64,000 bases of DNA from Rhizobium sp. C4 (GCF_021026315.1 NZ_JAJNCX010000008.1:124001-188000), one strand, 5' to 3'. Shown: positions 16,313 through 25,881, counted from the first letter of the stretch. Notes: a model not told the origin generated them from the letters alone. Numbers and translations: made by a program.

Positions 16313-16885
16313 TTACCGGATCTTCATTCCGTCGAGGAAAATGTCGATGACGCGCAGGACATGCGCCTTCCACTCGGGGCCGGCCGGGCGGGAATAGCCC
16401 ACGGCATAGGCGGTGGAGAGCAGGTCTTCGGCCGTGATGTCGGAACGAATTTCACCGGTTGCGATGGCGCCTGCGACCAGCTGGCGGACGGCCTCCTGCA
16501 GGCGGCCCGAAACTTCCGCATACATGGCCTTGGACCCTTCGGTCGGCACGAGCGACAGCGTGCCGAGAAGCCCGCGCTTGGTTTCCACCAGATCGACCAG
16601 GGCATGAATCCAGTGTCGCAGCGCTTCGAGCGCGGAGGATTGAACTTCCAGCGCGCTCGCGAGTTCTATCAGCTGTTCGACCTCGCGTCGGTACACGGCC
16701 TGGAAGAGGGCTTCCCGGGTCGGAAAATGGCGATAGAGCGTGCCGATGCCGACCTCCGCCTCGCGGGCCACGGCCTCAAGGCTCGCGCCCGGGCCGCCGC
16801 CGGCCAGAACGGTCTTGGCGGCTTCGATCAGGCGTTCGCGGTTCCGCGAGGCGTCGGATCTCGGTTTGCGCCGGGCGGATTCCAT
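16313..16885 (-). CDS. TetR family transcriptional regulator
   Basis: A 190-residue repressor-type protein. The HTH lies at about residues 18-65: RLIEAAKTVLAGGG, SLEAVAREAEVGIGTLYRHF, PTREALFQAVY. The C-terminal domain resembles the SCO4850-like group. The gene diverges from the molybdenum hydroxylase operon, and a perfect palindrome lies between them over the operon promoter. It most probably represses that operon, and perhaps itself, until an aldehyde or related ligand binds. The ligand is not known from sequence. Confidence 0.9.
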   Translation of the reverse strand: MESARRKPRSDASRNRERLIEAAKTVLAGGGPGASLEAVAREAEVGIGTLYRHFPTREALFQAVYRREVEQLIELASALEVQSSALEALRHWIHALVDLVETKRGLLGTLSLVPTEGSKAMYAEVSGRLQEAVRQLVAGAIATGEIRSDITAEDLLSTAYAVGYSRPAGPEWKAHVLRVIDIFLDGMKIR

Positions 16886-16903
16886 AATTGTCGAACGTCT
16901 CTC

Positions 16904-16932
16904 TTGCTAAACGGAGGCCGCCTCCGTATATT
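16904..16932 (+). promoter_or_regulatory. promoter with TetR operator upstream of the molybdenum hydroxylase genes
   Basis: TTGCTA (16904-16909) and TATATT (16927-16932) have 17-bp spacing. Between them sits ACGGAGGCCGCCTCCGT (16911-16927), a perfect 8-bp inverted repeat around one base. The operator fills the spacer exactly, which is the classic layout for repression by the divergent TetR protein. Confidence 0.7.
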
Positions 16933-17044
16933 GTTCTTGCCGGTGGGCGAAGTATGTACTCTCCCCGGCCCCCTGCCAAGGGCCTTCACCCCCGTTAGAG
17001 CCCGGCCTGCCCATTCACCGCTTACTGAACAGCATGGAGATTGC

Positions 17045-17542
17045 ATGTCCTACTCCATAAGCCTGACTGTCAACGGCGCCCAGCGCCGGGTCCAGCTTGA
17101 CGATCCGCGCGTGACGCTGCTCGACCTGCTGCGCGAACGTCTCGACCTCACCGGCACCAAGAAGGGCTGCGACCGCGGCCAGTGCGGCGCCTGCACCGTG
17201 CTTGTCGACGGACGGCGCATCAATTCCTGTCTCGCGCTTGCCGTCACGCTCGACGGCGCCGACATCAGCACGATCGAGGGCCTCGCCGATGGCGACACGC
17301 TGCATCCCGTGCAGGCGGCCTTCATCGAGCATGACGGTTTCCAGTGTGGCTATTGCACGCCCGGCCAGATCATGAGTGCGGTCGGCCTCATTTCCGAGGG
17401 CCACGCGGGCGACGATCCCGAGCGGGTGCGTGAAGGCATGAGCGGCAATCTCTGTCGCTGCGCCGCCTATCACGGCATCACCGAGGCCGTTGTCGACGCC
17501 ACGCGCCGCATGGCCGAGACAACCGAGAGGAAATCGGCATGA
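17045..17542 (+). CDS. aldehyde oxidoreductase 2Fe-2S subunit (PaoA-like)
   Basis: The 165-residue iron-sulfur subunit of a xanthine-oxidase-family molybdenum enzyme. It holds two [2Fe-2S] clusters: the ferredoxin-like cluster by CDRGQCGACTVL plus a Cys in RINSC (about 40-60), and the second by CGYCTPGQIM and GNLCRCAAYHG (about 100-145). Unlike E. coli PaoA it has no Tat leader, so the enzyme is probably cytoplasmic. A longer frame begins at 16154, but homology starts at MSYSISLTVNG. It overlaps the FAD subunit by 4 bp. Confidence 0.9.
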   Translation: MSYSISLTVNGAQRRVQLDDPRVTLLDLLRERLDLTGTKKGCDRGQCGACTVLVDGRRINSCLALAVTLDGADISTIEGLADGDTLHPVQAAFIEHDGFQCGYCTPGQIMSAVGLISEGHAGDDPERVREGMSGNLCRCAAYHGITEAVVDATRRMAETTERKSA

Positions 17543-18594
17543 AGCGCTTCGACTATATTCGACCCGTCTCGGTGGACGACGCCGTGGCCGCCTTCCGTCC
17601 GGGTGCGGCCTATCTCGGCGGGGGAACCAACCTGCTAGATCTTATGAAGATCGGGGTGATCCAGCCCGACACGCTGATCGATCTCGGCCGGATTGCGGAA
17701 CTCGGGCCCATCGAGATGCTGCCCGGCGGCGGCGCGCGGGTCGGTGCGCTGGTCAGGAACAGCGATCTGGCCTACGACCGCGCTTTTGCCGCCGCCTTCC
17801 CGATGGTCGCCGAGGCGATCCTTGCCGGTGCGTCCGGCCAGCTGCGCAATGCCGCCACCGTTGGCGGCAACCTGATGCAGAAGACCCGCTGCGCCTATTT
17901 CCAGGATCCACATTCGGCCTGCAATCGCCGCGAGCCCGGGTCGGGCTGTGCCGCACGCGGTGGCGACAATGCCAATCTCGCCGTGCTCGGCTGGAGCGAC
18001 GCCTGCATTGCCACGAACCCGTCCGACATGTGCGTGCCGCTGGCCGCCCTTGGCGCGGTTGTCGAGGTGCAGGGACCGGCGGGCAAACGCGATATCCCGA
18101 TCGCCGATTTCCATCAGCTGCCGGGCGATCAGCCTGAGACCGAAACCGCGCTGCAGCCCGGCGAGCTGGTCATCGCCATCCGCCTGCCGACGGAGGCTGC
18201 CGACTTTGCCAGGAACGCGCGCTATCTGAAGGTGCGCGAGCGCACCTCGTTTGCCTTCGCCCTCGTCTCCGTTGCTGCCGCGCTGAAGCTTGACGGACAG
18301 AAGATCATCGCCGCCCGGATTGCGCTGGGCGCGGTCGCCGCCAAGCCCTGGCGGGTGACGGCGGCGGAAGACCTGCTTGTCGGACAGGCGCCGACGGAGG
18401 AGGCTTTCGCCCGTGCCGCCGATGCCCTGCTCGAAGGCGCGCGTGCCTCCGGCGACAACGGCTACAAGATCGAGTTGGCACGTCGCGCGGTCATTCGCGC
18501 GCTGCAGATGAGCGCTGCCGGTACGCCGAAGCGCATGCCGGCGCTTCCAGCCTCCCCGTTTGGCGATGTCGCCGAGGAGCATTCCCATGTCTGA
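17539..18594 (+). CDS. aldehyde oxidoreductase FAD-binding subunit (PaoB-like)
   Basis: A 351-residue flavin subunit passing electrons between the 2Fe-2S subunit and FAD. FAD contacts are seen in YLGGGTNLLDLMK (about 32-44) and SGQLRNAATVGGNLMQKTRC (about 98-117). A Cys-rich loop of some 45 residues follows (RCAYF, SACNRREPGSGCAA, SDMCVPL), as in E. coli PaoB, where it binds an extra [4Fe-4S] cluster. This places the enzyme in the PaoABC group rather than classical xanthine dehydrogenase. It overlaps the next gene by 8 bp. Confidence 0.9.
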   Translation: MKRFDYIRPVSVDDAVAAFRPGAAYLGGGTNLLDLMKIGVIQPDTLIDLGRIAELGPIEMLPGGGARVGALVRNSDLAYDRAFAAAFPMVAEAILAGASGQLRNAATVGGNLMQKTRCAYFQDPHSACNRREPGSGCAARGGDNANLAVLGWSDACIATNPSDMCVPLAALGAVVEVQGPAGKRDIPIADFHQLPGDQPETETALQPGELVIAIRLPTEAADFARNARYLKVRERTSFAFALVSVAAALKLDGQKIIAARIALGAVAAKPWRVTAAEDLLVGQAPTEEAFARAADALLEGARASGDNGYKIELARRAVIRALQMSAAGTPKRMPALPASPFGDVAEEHSHV

Positions 18595-20839
18595 TCCTGT
18601 CACCATGCCCATCCGCTTCGGCTCGAATTCGGGCCAGTCTGTCACCCGCCGCGACGGGGTCGCCAAGGTCACGGGGCGCGCGACCTATGCCGCGGACAAC
18701 CATCCCGATGGCATGCTCTACGCCGTCTTTGCTCCGGCCACGATCGCGCGGGGGCGGGTCACCCATCTCGATACCGCAGCGGCCAAGGCGCATCCCGGCG
18801 TTGTCGAAGTCTTCACGCCGCAGAACCGCCCGCCGGTCGTCGGCGATCCGGACAAGAAGCCTTTCATGTTCGCGATCCCGCTGGAGCTGCTGCAGGACGA
18901 TACGGTGCGCTATGCGATGCAGCCGATTGCCCTTGTCATCGGCGAAACGCTGGAAGCAGCAACGGAAGGTGCGCGGCTTCTCAACCCGCAATATGCGGCC
19001 GAGACGCCCCGCACGGGCATGGATGCGGAGGCTGCGAAGCCTGCGCCCAGCGGTCCCTTTGGGCGCCCGGCGGAGGTCGTGCACGGCGATACCGCGGCGG
19101 GGCTGGCAAAGGCCGTCGAGACGCTTGACGTGACCTATGACACGCCGGCGCAGTATCACAATGCGATGGAGCCGCATGCCATCGTCGCCAAATGGGATGG
19201 CGACCGGCTGGAGATCGACACGCCGAACCAGGCGATCGTTCTGTCGCGCGCCTTCTATGCCTATTATCTGGGGATTCCGGCCGACCATATCCTCATCCGC
19301 AGCCCCTATCTCGGCGGCGGGTTCGGCTCCAAGGCGGTGCCCTACAGCCCGCTGGTGCTGACGATCGCGGCTGCCCGGGTGCTCGATCGGCCCCTCAAGC
19401 TCGTGCTCAGCCGCAGCCAGATGTTCGGACCGGTCGGCCATCGCGGCGCGACGCGGCAGCGGCTGCGCATCGGCATTGACGATCAGGCGCAGATGACGGC
19501 GCTGGATCATGTGGCGACGGCCATTGTCGACAGTTTCGACAGCAGCTTCCCGGAGCCGGCGGCCGGCGCTTCGCAAGGTCTTTATGCCGCTTCGGCGCTG
19601 CGCTCCGCGCTGATGGTCGTTCACAACGACATCGGCGTTCCGGGTGCCATGCGCGCGCCGGGCGAAGCCTCCGGGTCGGCGGCACTGGAATGCGCGATCG
19701 ATGAAATGGCGGAAAAGGCCGGCATTGATCCGCTTGAGTTCCGCCTGAAGAACTATGCCGATATCGAGCCGGGAACGGGCAAGCCCTATTCGTCGAAGGC
19801 TCTGCGGGAGTGCTACGCCAAGGGCGCCCAGCGTTTCGGCTGGGCCGGCCGGCCGCTCGCGCCGCGCCAGATGGTGGACGAAAACGGCTTCCTCACAGGT
19901 TGGGGCATGGGCACGGCGCTCTTCGGCGCGCCGATGTTTGCGGCACAGGCCCGCGCGGTTCTGAGGCCCGATGGAACGGGTCTGGTGGAAACGGCCGCCG
20001 CCGATATGGGGCAGGGGGCCTGGACGGCGCTTGCCCAGATCGCCGCAGACAGCCTCGGCCTGCCGCTCGACAAGGTCGAGTTCCGCTCTGGTTCGTCGGA
20101 CCTGCCAGATGGCGGCGTTGCCGGTGGCTCGGGCCACACGGCGACGGCCGGCGGTGCTCTCCATGCGGCCGGCACGGATGCGATCCGCAGGCTCGGCGAA
20201 CTGGCAGCCGCCGATCCGGCGTCACCGCTTTTCGGAACCGGCAACCAGGGCTTCATACCCCGGGACGGCCGGCTTTATGCGGCGCGCGACGAAAGCCGCA
20301 GCGAGGCCTATGCCGATATCATCGCCCGCGCCGGCGGCGAGGCAATCGAAGGCAAGGGAAGTGCGTCGCGACCGCCGGAAGATGCCGGACGCTATGCGAT
20401 GTATTCGCATGGCGCGGTGTTCGCCGAGGTGAAGATCGATCCGGTTCTCTTCCAGATGCGGGTGACCCGTCTCGTCGGCGCCTTTGCCGCCGGGCGGATC
20501 ATCAATCCCAAGCTCGCCGAAAGCCAGCTCATGGGCGGCATGATCTGGGGCATTTCCTTTGCCCTGCATGAGGAGGCCCGTTTCGACAAGCGGACCGGCC
20601 GCATCATGAACAGCGATCTCGCCGGCTATCACATTCCGGTCAATGCCGATGTGCGCGGCCTGGAGGTGATGACGGTTCACGAGGACGATCCTCATGTGAA
20701 CCCGCTCGGGATCAAGGGCGTCGGTGAGATCGGCGTCACCGGCACGGTCGGCGCCATCGGCAACGCGATCTGGCATGCCACGGGTCGCCGCATCCGGCAT
20801 TTCCCGATCCGCATCGAGGACCTGCTCGCGCAGGATTGA
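18587..20839 (+). CDS. aldehyde oxidoreductase molybdopterin-binding subunit (PaoC-like)
   Basis: The 750-residue catalytic subunit carrying the molybdenum cofactor, oxidising aldehydes (or related heterocycles) to acids. Seen are the N-terminal RRDGVAKVTGRATYAAD, substrate-domain MEPHAIVAKW and GGGFGSK, and the C-terminal GIKGVGEIGVTGTVGAIG, where the Glu of GVGEIG is the universal base of the family. ATG 18587 is used because GAGGAG stands 7 bp upstream; the frame is open 9 codons further. No PaoD/XdhC-like cofactor insertion chaperone is encoded beside it. The true substrate is undetermined. Confidence 0.9.
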   Translation: MSDPVTMPIRFGSNSGQSVTRRDGVAKVTGRATYAADNHPDGMLYAVFAPATIARGRVTHLDTAAAKAHPGVVEVFTPQNRPPVVGDPDKKPFMFAIPLELLQDDTVRYAMQPIALVIGETLEAATEGARLLNPQYAAETPRTGMDAEAAKPAPSGPFGRPAEVVHGDTAAGLAKAVETLDVTYDTPAQYHNAMEPHAIVAKWDGDRLEIDTPNQAIVLSRAFYAYYLGIPADHILIRSPYLGGGFGSKAVPYSPLVLTIAAARVLDRPLKLVLSRSQMFGPVGHRGATRQRLRIGIDDQAQMTALDHVATAIVDSFDSSFPEPAAGASQGLYAASALRSALMVVHNDIGVPGAMRAPGEASGSAALECAIDEMAEKAGIDPLEFRLKNYADIEPGTGKPYSSKALRECYAKGAQRFGWAGRPLAPRQMVDENGFLTGWGMGTALFGAPMFAAQARAVLRPDGTGLVETAAADMGQGAWTALAQIAADSLGLPLDKVEFRSGSSDLPDGGVAGGSGHTATAGGALHAAGTDAIRRLGELAAADPASPLFGTGNQGFIPRDGRLYAARDESRSEAYADIIARAGGEAIEGKGSASRPPEDAGRYAMYSHGAVFAEVKIDPVLFQMRVTRLVGAFAAGRIINPKLAESQLMGGMIWGISFALHEEARFDKRTGRIMNSDLAGYHIPVNADVRGLEVMTVHEDDPHVNPLGIKGVGEIGVTGTVGAIGNAIWHATGRRIRHFPIRIEDLLAQD

Positions 20840-20849
20840 TCCCGGTTGC

Positions 20850-21365
20850 TTACGCTTTCGCCGTCAGGTTCGCCTGACGGCGGGCGACGAATTTCAACGT
20901 TAGCTTTTCCATGTTTTCATCCAGCCAGCGCGCCATGGCGGTTTCTTCGTCAAGGCTGGTGCGCAAGGCTTCGACGGCCGTCGAGAAGCCGCCGCGGGCG
21001 CCGATTGCAATCAGCGACCGATAGACCGCGATCTCGTAATTCTCAAAGGCGAAGTTGGCGAAGCTTTTCTTCAGGATCTCGTCGCCACCCATGGCGTGAC
21101 CGAGTGCCGCAAGGCTGCCGGTGATCGACAGCGCCGCATCCTTCAGGGTCGAGTTGCCTTCCCCCAGATTTTCGAGAATGGTGGCGAGCCTTGCAAGCTG
21201 GCCCTCGGTTTCGCGGATATGGATCTCAAGGCGCTGGGCGACGTCCGGATAGCTCTCCATCCGGGATACCTGCGGCCGCATGATCGACAGCGCCTGGTTT
21301 TCCATCGCGTGGGCGTTCTTGAGCCCGGTCACGAAGATGTCACGGATGTCTGAATTCTGAGCCAA
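20850..21365 (-). CDS. ferritin-like DUF892 (YciE/YciF family) protein
   Basis: A 171-residue four-helix protein of the DUF892 family. It opens with DIRDIFVTGLKNAHAMENQA and has HIRETEGQLARLATILENLG in the second helix, and NFAFENYEIAVYRSLIAIG and DEETAMARWLDENM later. The repeated Glu/His pairs could bind a di-iron centre as in YciF. Members are usually stress-induced, and their activity is unproven. The start is TTG 21365, supported by GGGAGGA 7 bp ahead; a longer frame to 21458 begins with unlike residues. It is convergent with the molybdenum hydroxylase operon, with only 10 bp between stops. Confidence 0.8.
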   Translation of the reverse strand: MAQNSDIRDIFVTGLKNAHAMENQALSIMRPQVSRMESYPDVAQRLEIHIRETEGQLARLATILENLGEGNSTLKDAALSITGSLAALGHAMGGDEILKKSFANFAFENYEIAVYRSLIAIGARGGFSTAVEALRTSLDEETAMARWLDENMEKLTLKFVARRQANLTAKA

Positions 21366-21441
21366 GGTATCGTCCTCCCGTTTGTACTGCGCAGATATAA
21401 CCCGGCTTGCGGGCATCTGTTCCAGCAGGGAGAAAAAGGGT

Positions 21442-21475
21442 GCCCCACCCCTCGGCAAAGGAAGAGGGGTGGGGC
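21442..21475 (-). terminator. rho-independent-type terminator of the RND efflux operon
   Basis: GCCCCACCCCTC and GAGGGGTGGGGC form a perfect 12-bp stem with a 10-nt loop. On the minus strand it lies about 40 bp past the RND gene stop and is followed by ACCCTTTTTCT, so it fits an intrinsic terminator for that operon. Confidence 0.8.
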
Positions 21476-21513
21476 TGGCCGACCGGCTTTGGGGGGCTCC
21501 GGTCGGTTTCTGC

Positions 21514-24500
21514 TTACGGCGCGTCGGCGGGAGGCGCAGACGGTGCCGAATGCTGGTGGCCAGGCACGATCTCCAGATCGGGCCGCTTCGTGCGGAACAG
21601 GCCGAGGATGAAGACGAAGAAGGTCGGTACGAAGACGACGGCGAGAAGCGTCGCCGAGATCATGCCGCCGAGAACCGTGATCCCCAGCGCGTTCTGGCTG
21701 GCGGCACTGGCCCCGCTGGCGATGGCCAGCGGCACGACGCCAAGCGTGAAGGCGAGCGAAGTCATGACGATCGGGCGGAAGCGGAGGCGTGCCGCTTCGA
21801 TGGCCGAGTCCAGCAGCGACTTGCCCTGGGCATAATTGTCCTTGGCAAATTCGATGATCAGGATGGCGTTCTTGGCGGAAAGCCCGATGATCGCGATGAG
21901 GCCGACCTTGAAGTAGATGTCGTTGGGCATATGCACGCCCATGACGGCAAGCACGGAGCCGATCAGGCCAAGCGGCACGACGAGCATCACGGCGAGCGGG
22001 ATCGACCAGCTTTCGTACAAGCCTGCCAGAAGCAGGAAGACGAAGAGAAGGCTGATGCCGAAGAGGAACGGCGCCTGCGAGCCGGACTTGATTTCTTCCA
22101 GCGTCTGGCCGGTCCATTCAAAGCCGATACCGGCCGGCATGGTATGGGCGATCCTCTCCATTTCGGCAATCGCCACACCGGAGGACAGGCCGGTTGCCGG
22201 TTCGCCGGCAATGCGGACGGTCGGGTAACCGTTATAGCCGACGATCTGCGGCGAGCCCTTCTGCCATTGCGCAATGGCAAAGGAGGAGAGCGGCACCATG
22301 CCACCGCTGGCATTGCGCACGTTCAGCTTCAAGAGGTCCTCGACCTGGAGACGGCTGTTGTCGCGGGCCTGCACGATGACGCGCTGCATGCGTCCGGCAT
22401 TCGGGAAGTCGTTGATATAGGACGAACCGAGGTTTGCCGTGATCGTGTTGTTGATGTCGGCGAAGCTGATGCCATAGGTGTTGGCCTTCTCGCGGTCGAT
22501 GACCAGCACGACCTGTGCTGCATCGGGAAGACCTTCCACGCGCATCCCCTTCAGCAGCTTGCTTGCACCTGCCTTCTGCATCAGGTCGGCGGCGGCGGCC
22601 GAAAGGGCAGCCTGGCCGAGGCCGTTGCGGTCCTGCAGGCGGAAGGAGAAGCCGCCGGTTGCGCCGAAGCCCGGAATGGGCGGCGGCGAGAGCGCGAAGC
22701 TGGTCGCGTCCTTCAGCCCGAAGAGCTGCATGTTGGCACGGTTGGCGATATCCTGAGCCGAGTTGTTCGGGCCGCGCTCGCTCCAGTCCTTCAGCGTCAC
22801 GAACATGAGCGCTGCGTTGGGGCCGGTGCCCGAGAAGCTGAAGCCCTGGATGACGACGACATCCTTCACGGCGGACTCGGCCTTGAAGATCTTTTCGATC
22901 TGCTCGACGGTTGCCTTGGTGCGGTTGGCGCTGGCTTCCGGCGGGCCCTGGACGTCGACGATCAGGTTGCCCTGGTCTTCAGCCGGTACGAAGCCCGACG
23001 GAAGATTGACATAGAGATAGCCAAGTCCTGCGACCAGTGCGAGATAGATGACCATCATCCGGCCGGCGCGGCGCGTCAGGCCGTGCGCGGTCTTCGAATA
23101 GCCCCGGGTGATGCGGTCGAAGCCACGATTGAACCAGCCGGCAAGGCCGGTCTTTTCGTGATGGCCCTTGGCGATGGGCTTCAGGAAGGTGGCGCAGAGC
23201 GCCGGCGTCAGCGACAGCGCCAGGAAGGCCGAGAACAGGATCGACACGACCATGGTCAGCGAGAACTGGCGGTAGATGATGCCGGTCGAGCCGGGGAAGA
23301 AGGCCATGGGCACGAAGACGCAGGTCAGAACCAGCGTGATGCCGAGAATGGCACCGGTGATCTGCGACATCGCCTTGCGGGTCGCCTCCTTGGGTGAAAG
23401 CCCTTCATGCGCCATGATGCGCTCGACATTTTCCACCACCACGATGGCGTCGTCGACGAGGATGCCGATGGCCAGAACCATGGCGAACATGGTCAGCACG
23501 TTGATCGAGAAACCGGTCGCATACATGATCGAGACCGTTCCCAGCAGCGCCACCGGCACGACGATCGTCGGGATCAGCGTGTAGCGGAAATTCTGCAGGA
23601 AGATGAGCATGACCACGAAGACGAGAAGCACGGCTTCAAGCAGCGTGTGGAACACCTTCTCGATCGATGCCTTGACGAAGGGGCTCGTGTCGTAGGGCGT
23701 TGAATAGGTGACGCCCTTGGGGAAATATTGCGACAGTTCCTGCAGCTTCGCCTTCACGGCCGAGGAGGTCGCGACGGCATTGCCGGTCGATGCCAACTGG
23801 ATGCCGACGGCGGCACTGGGCTGGCCATTGAGGCGGCTGGAGAAGTTGTAGGTTTCGGCACCGAGTTCGATGCGTGCGACGTCCTTCAGGCGCACGGTGC
23901 TGCCATCGGGATTGGCGCGCAGGATAATGTCGCCAAAGGCCTTCGGATCGGAAAGCTGACCGGCAACGATGATCGAGGCAGTCAGGTCCTGTGTCACCGG
24001 GTTGGGGGCAGCGCCGATGGAGCCGGCAGCGACCTGGGCGTTCTGAGCGCGGATCGCGGCATTGATGTCGTTGGCCGTCAGGTTGAGGCCGACCATCTTG
24101 TCCGGATCGATCCAGATGCGCAGTGCCCGCTGGGAAGCAAAGAGCTGCGCGCGGCCGACGCCCGGGATACGGCGGATTTCGCCAAGCACGTTGCGGCTGA
24201 TGTAGTCGCCAAGGGCCACTTCATCCATGCTGCCGTCGGTCGAGGTCAGCGCGACCATCATGAGGAAGCCGGAGGAGGCCTCTTCGACATTGATGCCCTG
24301 CGAAGTAACGGCAGCGGGAAGGCGGGGCTCCACGCGGCGGATGGCGTTCTGAACGTCCACGGAGGCCTGCTGGATATTGGTGCCGGCCTTGAACGTGGTG
24401 TTGATGGTGATCATGCCGGCCGTGTCGGAGGTCGACTCGAAATACATGATCCCCTGAACGCCGTTCAGTTCCTCTTCGATCAGGCGCGTCACGCCCTGAT

Positions 24501-24672
24501 AGATTTCCTGTGGCGATGCGCCGGGATAGGTCGTGTAGATGGTGAGCTGCGGCGGCGCCACCGTCGGATACTGCGCGATCGGCAGGAAGGGCAGGGCGAT
24601 GAGGCCCGCAATCGAGATGAACAGCGCGAAAACCCAGGCAAGGATCGGCCGGCTGATGAAAAACTGTGCCAT
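21514..24672 (-). CDS. RND multidrug efflux permease (AcrB/MexB-like, HAE1 family)
   Basis: A 1052-residue inner-membrane proton-driven drug exporter. It begins MAQFFISRPILAWVFALFIS and has the 12-helix plan with two large periplasmic loops. The proton relay residues are present: the Asp pair in GILVDDAIVVVENVERIM (about 400-417) and the Lys in LSAKNAILIIEFAK (about 935-948). Full length suggests function. It sits 12 bp after the membrane fusion protein gene and shares a transcript with it. No outer-membrane TolC-type channel gene is adjacent, so the pump must use one encoded elsewhere. Confidence 0.93.
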   Translation of the reverse strand: MAQFFISRPILAWVFALFISIAGLIALPFLPIAQYPTVAPPQLTIYTTYPGASPQEIYQGVTRLIEEELNGVQGIMYFESTSDTAGMITINTTFKAGTNIQQASVDVQNAIRRVEPRLPAAVTSQGINVEEASSGFLMMVALTSTDGSMDEVALGDYISRNVLGEIRRIPGVGRAQLFASQRALRIWIDPDKMVGLNLTANDINAAIRAQNAQVAAGSIGAAPNPVTQDLTASIIVAGQLSDPKAFGDIILRANPDGSTVRLKDVARIELGAETYNFSSRLNGQPSAAVGIQLASTGNAVATSSAVKAKLQELSQYFPKGVTYSTPYDTSPFVKASIEKVFHTLLEAVLLVFVVMLIFLQNFRYTLIPTIVVPVALLGTVSIMYATGFSINVLTMFAMVLAIGILVDDAIVVVENVERIMAHEGLSPKEATRKAMSQITGAILGITLVLTCVFVPMAFFPGSTGIIYRQFSLTMVVSILFSAFLALSLTPALCATFLKPIAKGHHEKTGLAGWFNRGFDRITRGYSKTAHGLTRRAGRMMVIYLALVAGLGYLYVNLPSGFVPAEDQGNLIVDVQGPPEASANRTKATVEQIEKIFKAESAVKDVVVIQGFSFSGTGPNAALMFVTLKDWSERGPNNSAQDIANRANMQLFGLKDATSFALSPPPIPGFGATGGFSFRLQDRNGLGQAALSAAAADLMQKAGASKLLKGMRVEGLPDAAQVVLVIDREKANTYGISFADINNTITANLGSSYINDFPNAGRMQRVIVQARDNSRLQVEDLLKLNVRNASGGMVPLSSFAIAQWQKGSPQIVGYNGYPTVRIAGEPATGLSSGVAIAEMERIAHTMPAGIGFEWTGQTLEEIKSGSQAPFLFGISLLFVFLLLAGLYESWSIPLAVMLVVPLGLIGSVLAVMGVHMPNDIYFKVGLIAIIGLSAKNAILIIEFAKDNYAQGKSLLDSAIEAARLRFRPIVMTSLAFTLGVVPLAIASGASAASQNALGITVLGGMISATLLAVVFVPTFFVFILGLFRTKRPDLEIVPGHQHSAPSAPPADAP

Positions 24673-24684
24673 GATCGTGCTGTC

Positions 24685-25881
24685 CTACTTCGCCGGAGCC
24701 GCGGGAGCCTTGTCGCCGCCTGCCTGCGGTTGTGCGTCAGGCGACCAGGGCTGCGGCACGACCTTCGTGTCGGGACGGACCTTCTGGACGCCATCGACGA
24801 TGAGCTTGTCACCTTCCTTGAGACCGGATTCGACCACCCAGTCCTGACCCAGCGACTGGCCGAGCGTCAGGCTGCGCAGCCGCGCGGTGCCATCGGCTTC
24901 GACGATATAGGCCTGGGCCTTGCCGTCGGGGGTTCTGAGGATCGAACGCTGCGGTACGGTGATCGCGCCCTGGCGCACGGCCTGTTCGATGCGGATGCGG
25001 ACATACATGCCCGGCAACAGCTCGCTGCGCGGATTGCCGAACTCGGCACGCAGGGTCACCTGGCCGGTCGTCGGATCGACGCTGGCGCTGGAGAAGAGCA
25101 GCTTGCCCTTTTCGCGATAGGTGTCGCCGCCGTCAAAGACGAGGTTGACGCTGGCCTGGCCGGGCTGCGGGCTTTCGAGCTTGCCTTCGCTGACGGCGCG
25201 GCGGAGCGCATTGAGATCCTGTGCCGACTGCGTGAAGTCGACATAGACCGGATCGATCTGCTGGATGAGCGCGAGGCTCGACGGACCGTCACCGGTTACG
25301 AGAGCGCCTTCGGTCACGAGGGCGCCGCCGATGATGCCGGAGATCGGCGCACGGACTTCGGTATAGTCTAGATTGATCTTGGCTTCGTCGAGCGCCGCCT
25401 GCGCCAGCGCGACGTCGGCTTCGGCCTGGGCGAGTGCCACGGAGGCATTGTCGAAATCGATGCCGCTGGCGACATTGCGTTCGCGGAGCGTCTTCTGCCG
25501 TTCGAACTGGACCTTGGCATTGTCGCGCGTGGCTTCTGCGCGGCGTAGCGAGGCTTCGGCACTGGCTACGCGGACGCGGAACAGGCGCGGGTCGATGCGG
25601 TAGAGCACGTCGCCCTGCTTGACCAGCGTTCCCTGCTGGAACACGCGCTCCTGCAGGATGCCGGAAACGCGGGCGCGCACTTCCGATGTCCGCGTTGCGG
25701 CCACACGGCCGGGCAGTTCGCTGATGACGGGAACGGAATGTGTCTTCAGCTCGAGCACGCCGACAGCCGGCGGCGGCATTTCCATGGCGCCTTGCGCAAA
25801 GGCCCCCGAGGCTGAGAGTGCGAGTACGGAGGCAGCAAAAACGCACGCCCTCAGGCGCCGCAGGTTCTGACCGTGGTACAT
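24685..25881 (-). CDS. RND efflux periplasmic adaptor (AcrA/MexA-like)
   Basis: A 398-residue membrane fusion protein linking the RND pump to an outer-membrane channel. The signal peptide ends around ALSASGAFAQG (about 20-30); no lipobox Cys is visible, unlike AcrA. The barrel-sandwich halves are seen at ELPGRVAATRTSEVRARVSG and YTEVRAPISGIIGGALV, with a coiled-coil hairpin between (about 100-170). It lies 45 bp downstream of the TetR gene and 12 bp upstream of the pump gene. Confidence 0.92.
   Translation of the reverse strand: MYHGQNLRRLRACVFAASVLALSASGAFAQGAMEMPPPAVGVLELKTHSVPVISELPGRVAATRTSEVRARVSGILQERVFQQGTLVKQGDVLYRIDPRLFRVRVASAEASLRRAEATRDNAKVQFERQKTLRERNVASGIDFDNASVALAQAEADVALAQAALDEAKINLDYTEVRAPISGIIGGALVTEGALVTGDGPSSLALIQQIDPVYVDFTQSAQDLNALRRAVSEGKLESPQPGQASVNLVFDGGDTYREKGKLLFSSASVDPTTGQVTLRAEFGNPRSELLPGMYVRIRIEQAVRQGAITVPQRSILRTPDGKAQAYIVEADGTARLRSLTLGQSLGQDWVVESGLKEGDKLIVDGVQKVRPDTKVVPQPWSPDAQPQAGGDKAPAAPAK

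Noticed and set aside
21382-23397. Long plus-strand open frame opposite the RND pump gene
   Set aside because: It is rich in Arg, Asp and Gly with no recognisable family, and the minus-strand pump is certain. It is an antisense shadow of high-GC codon use.
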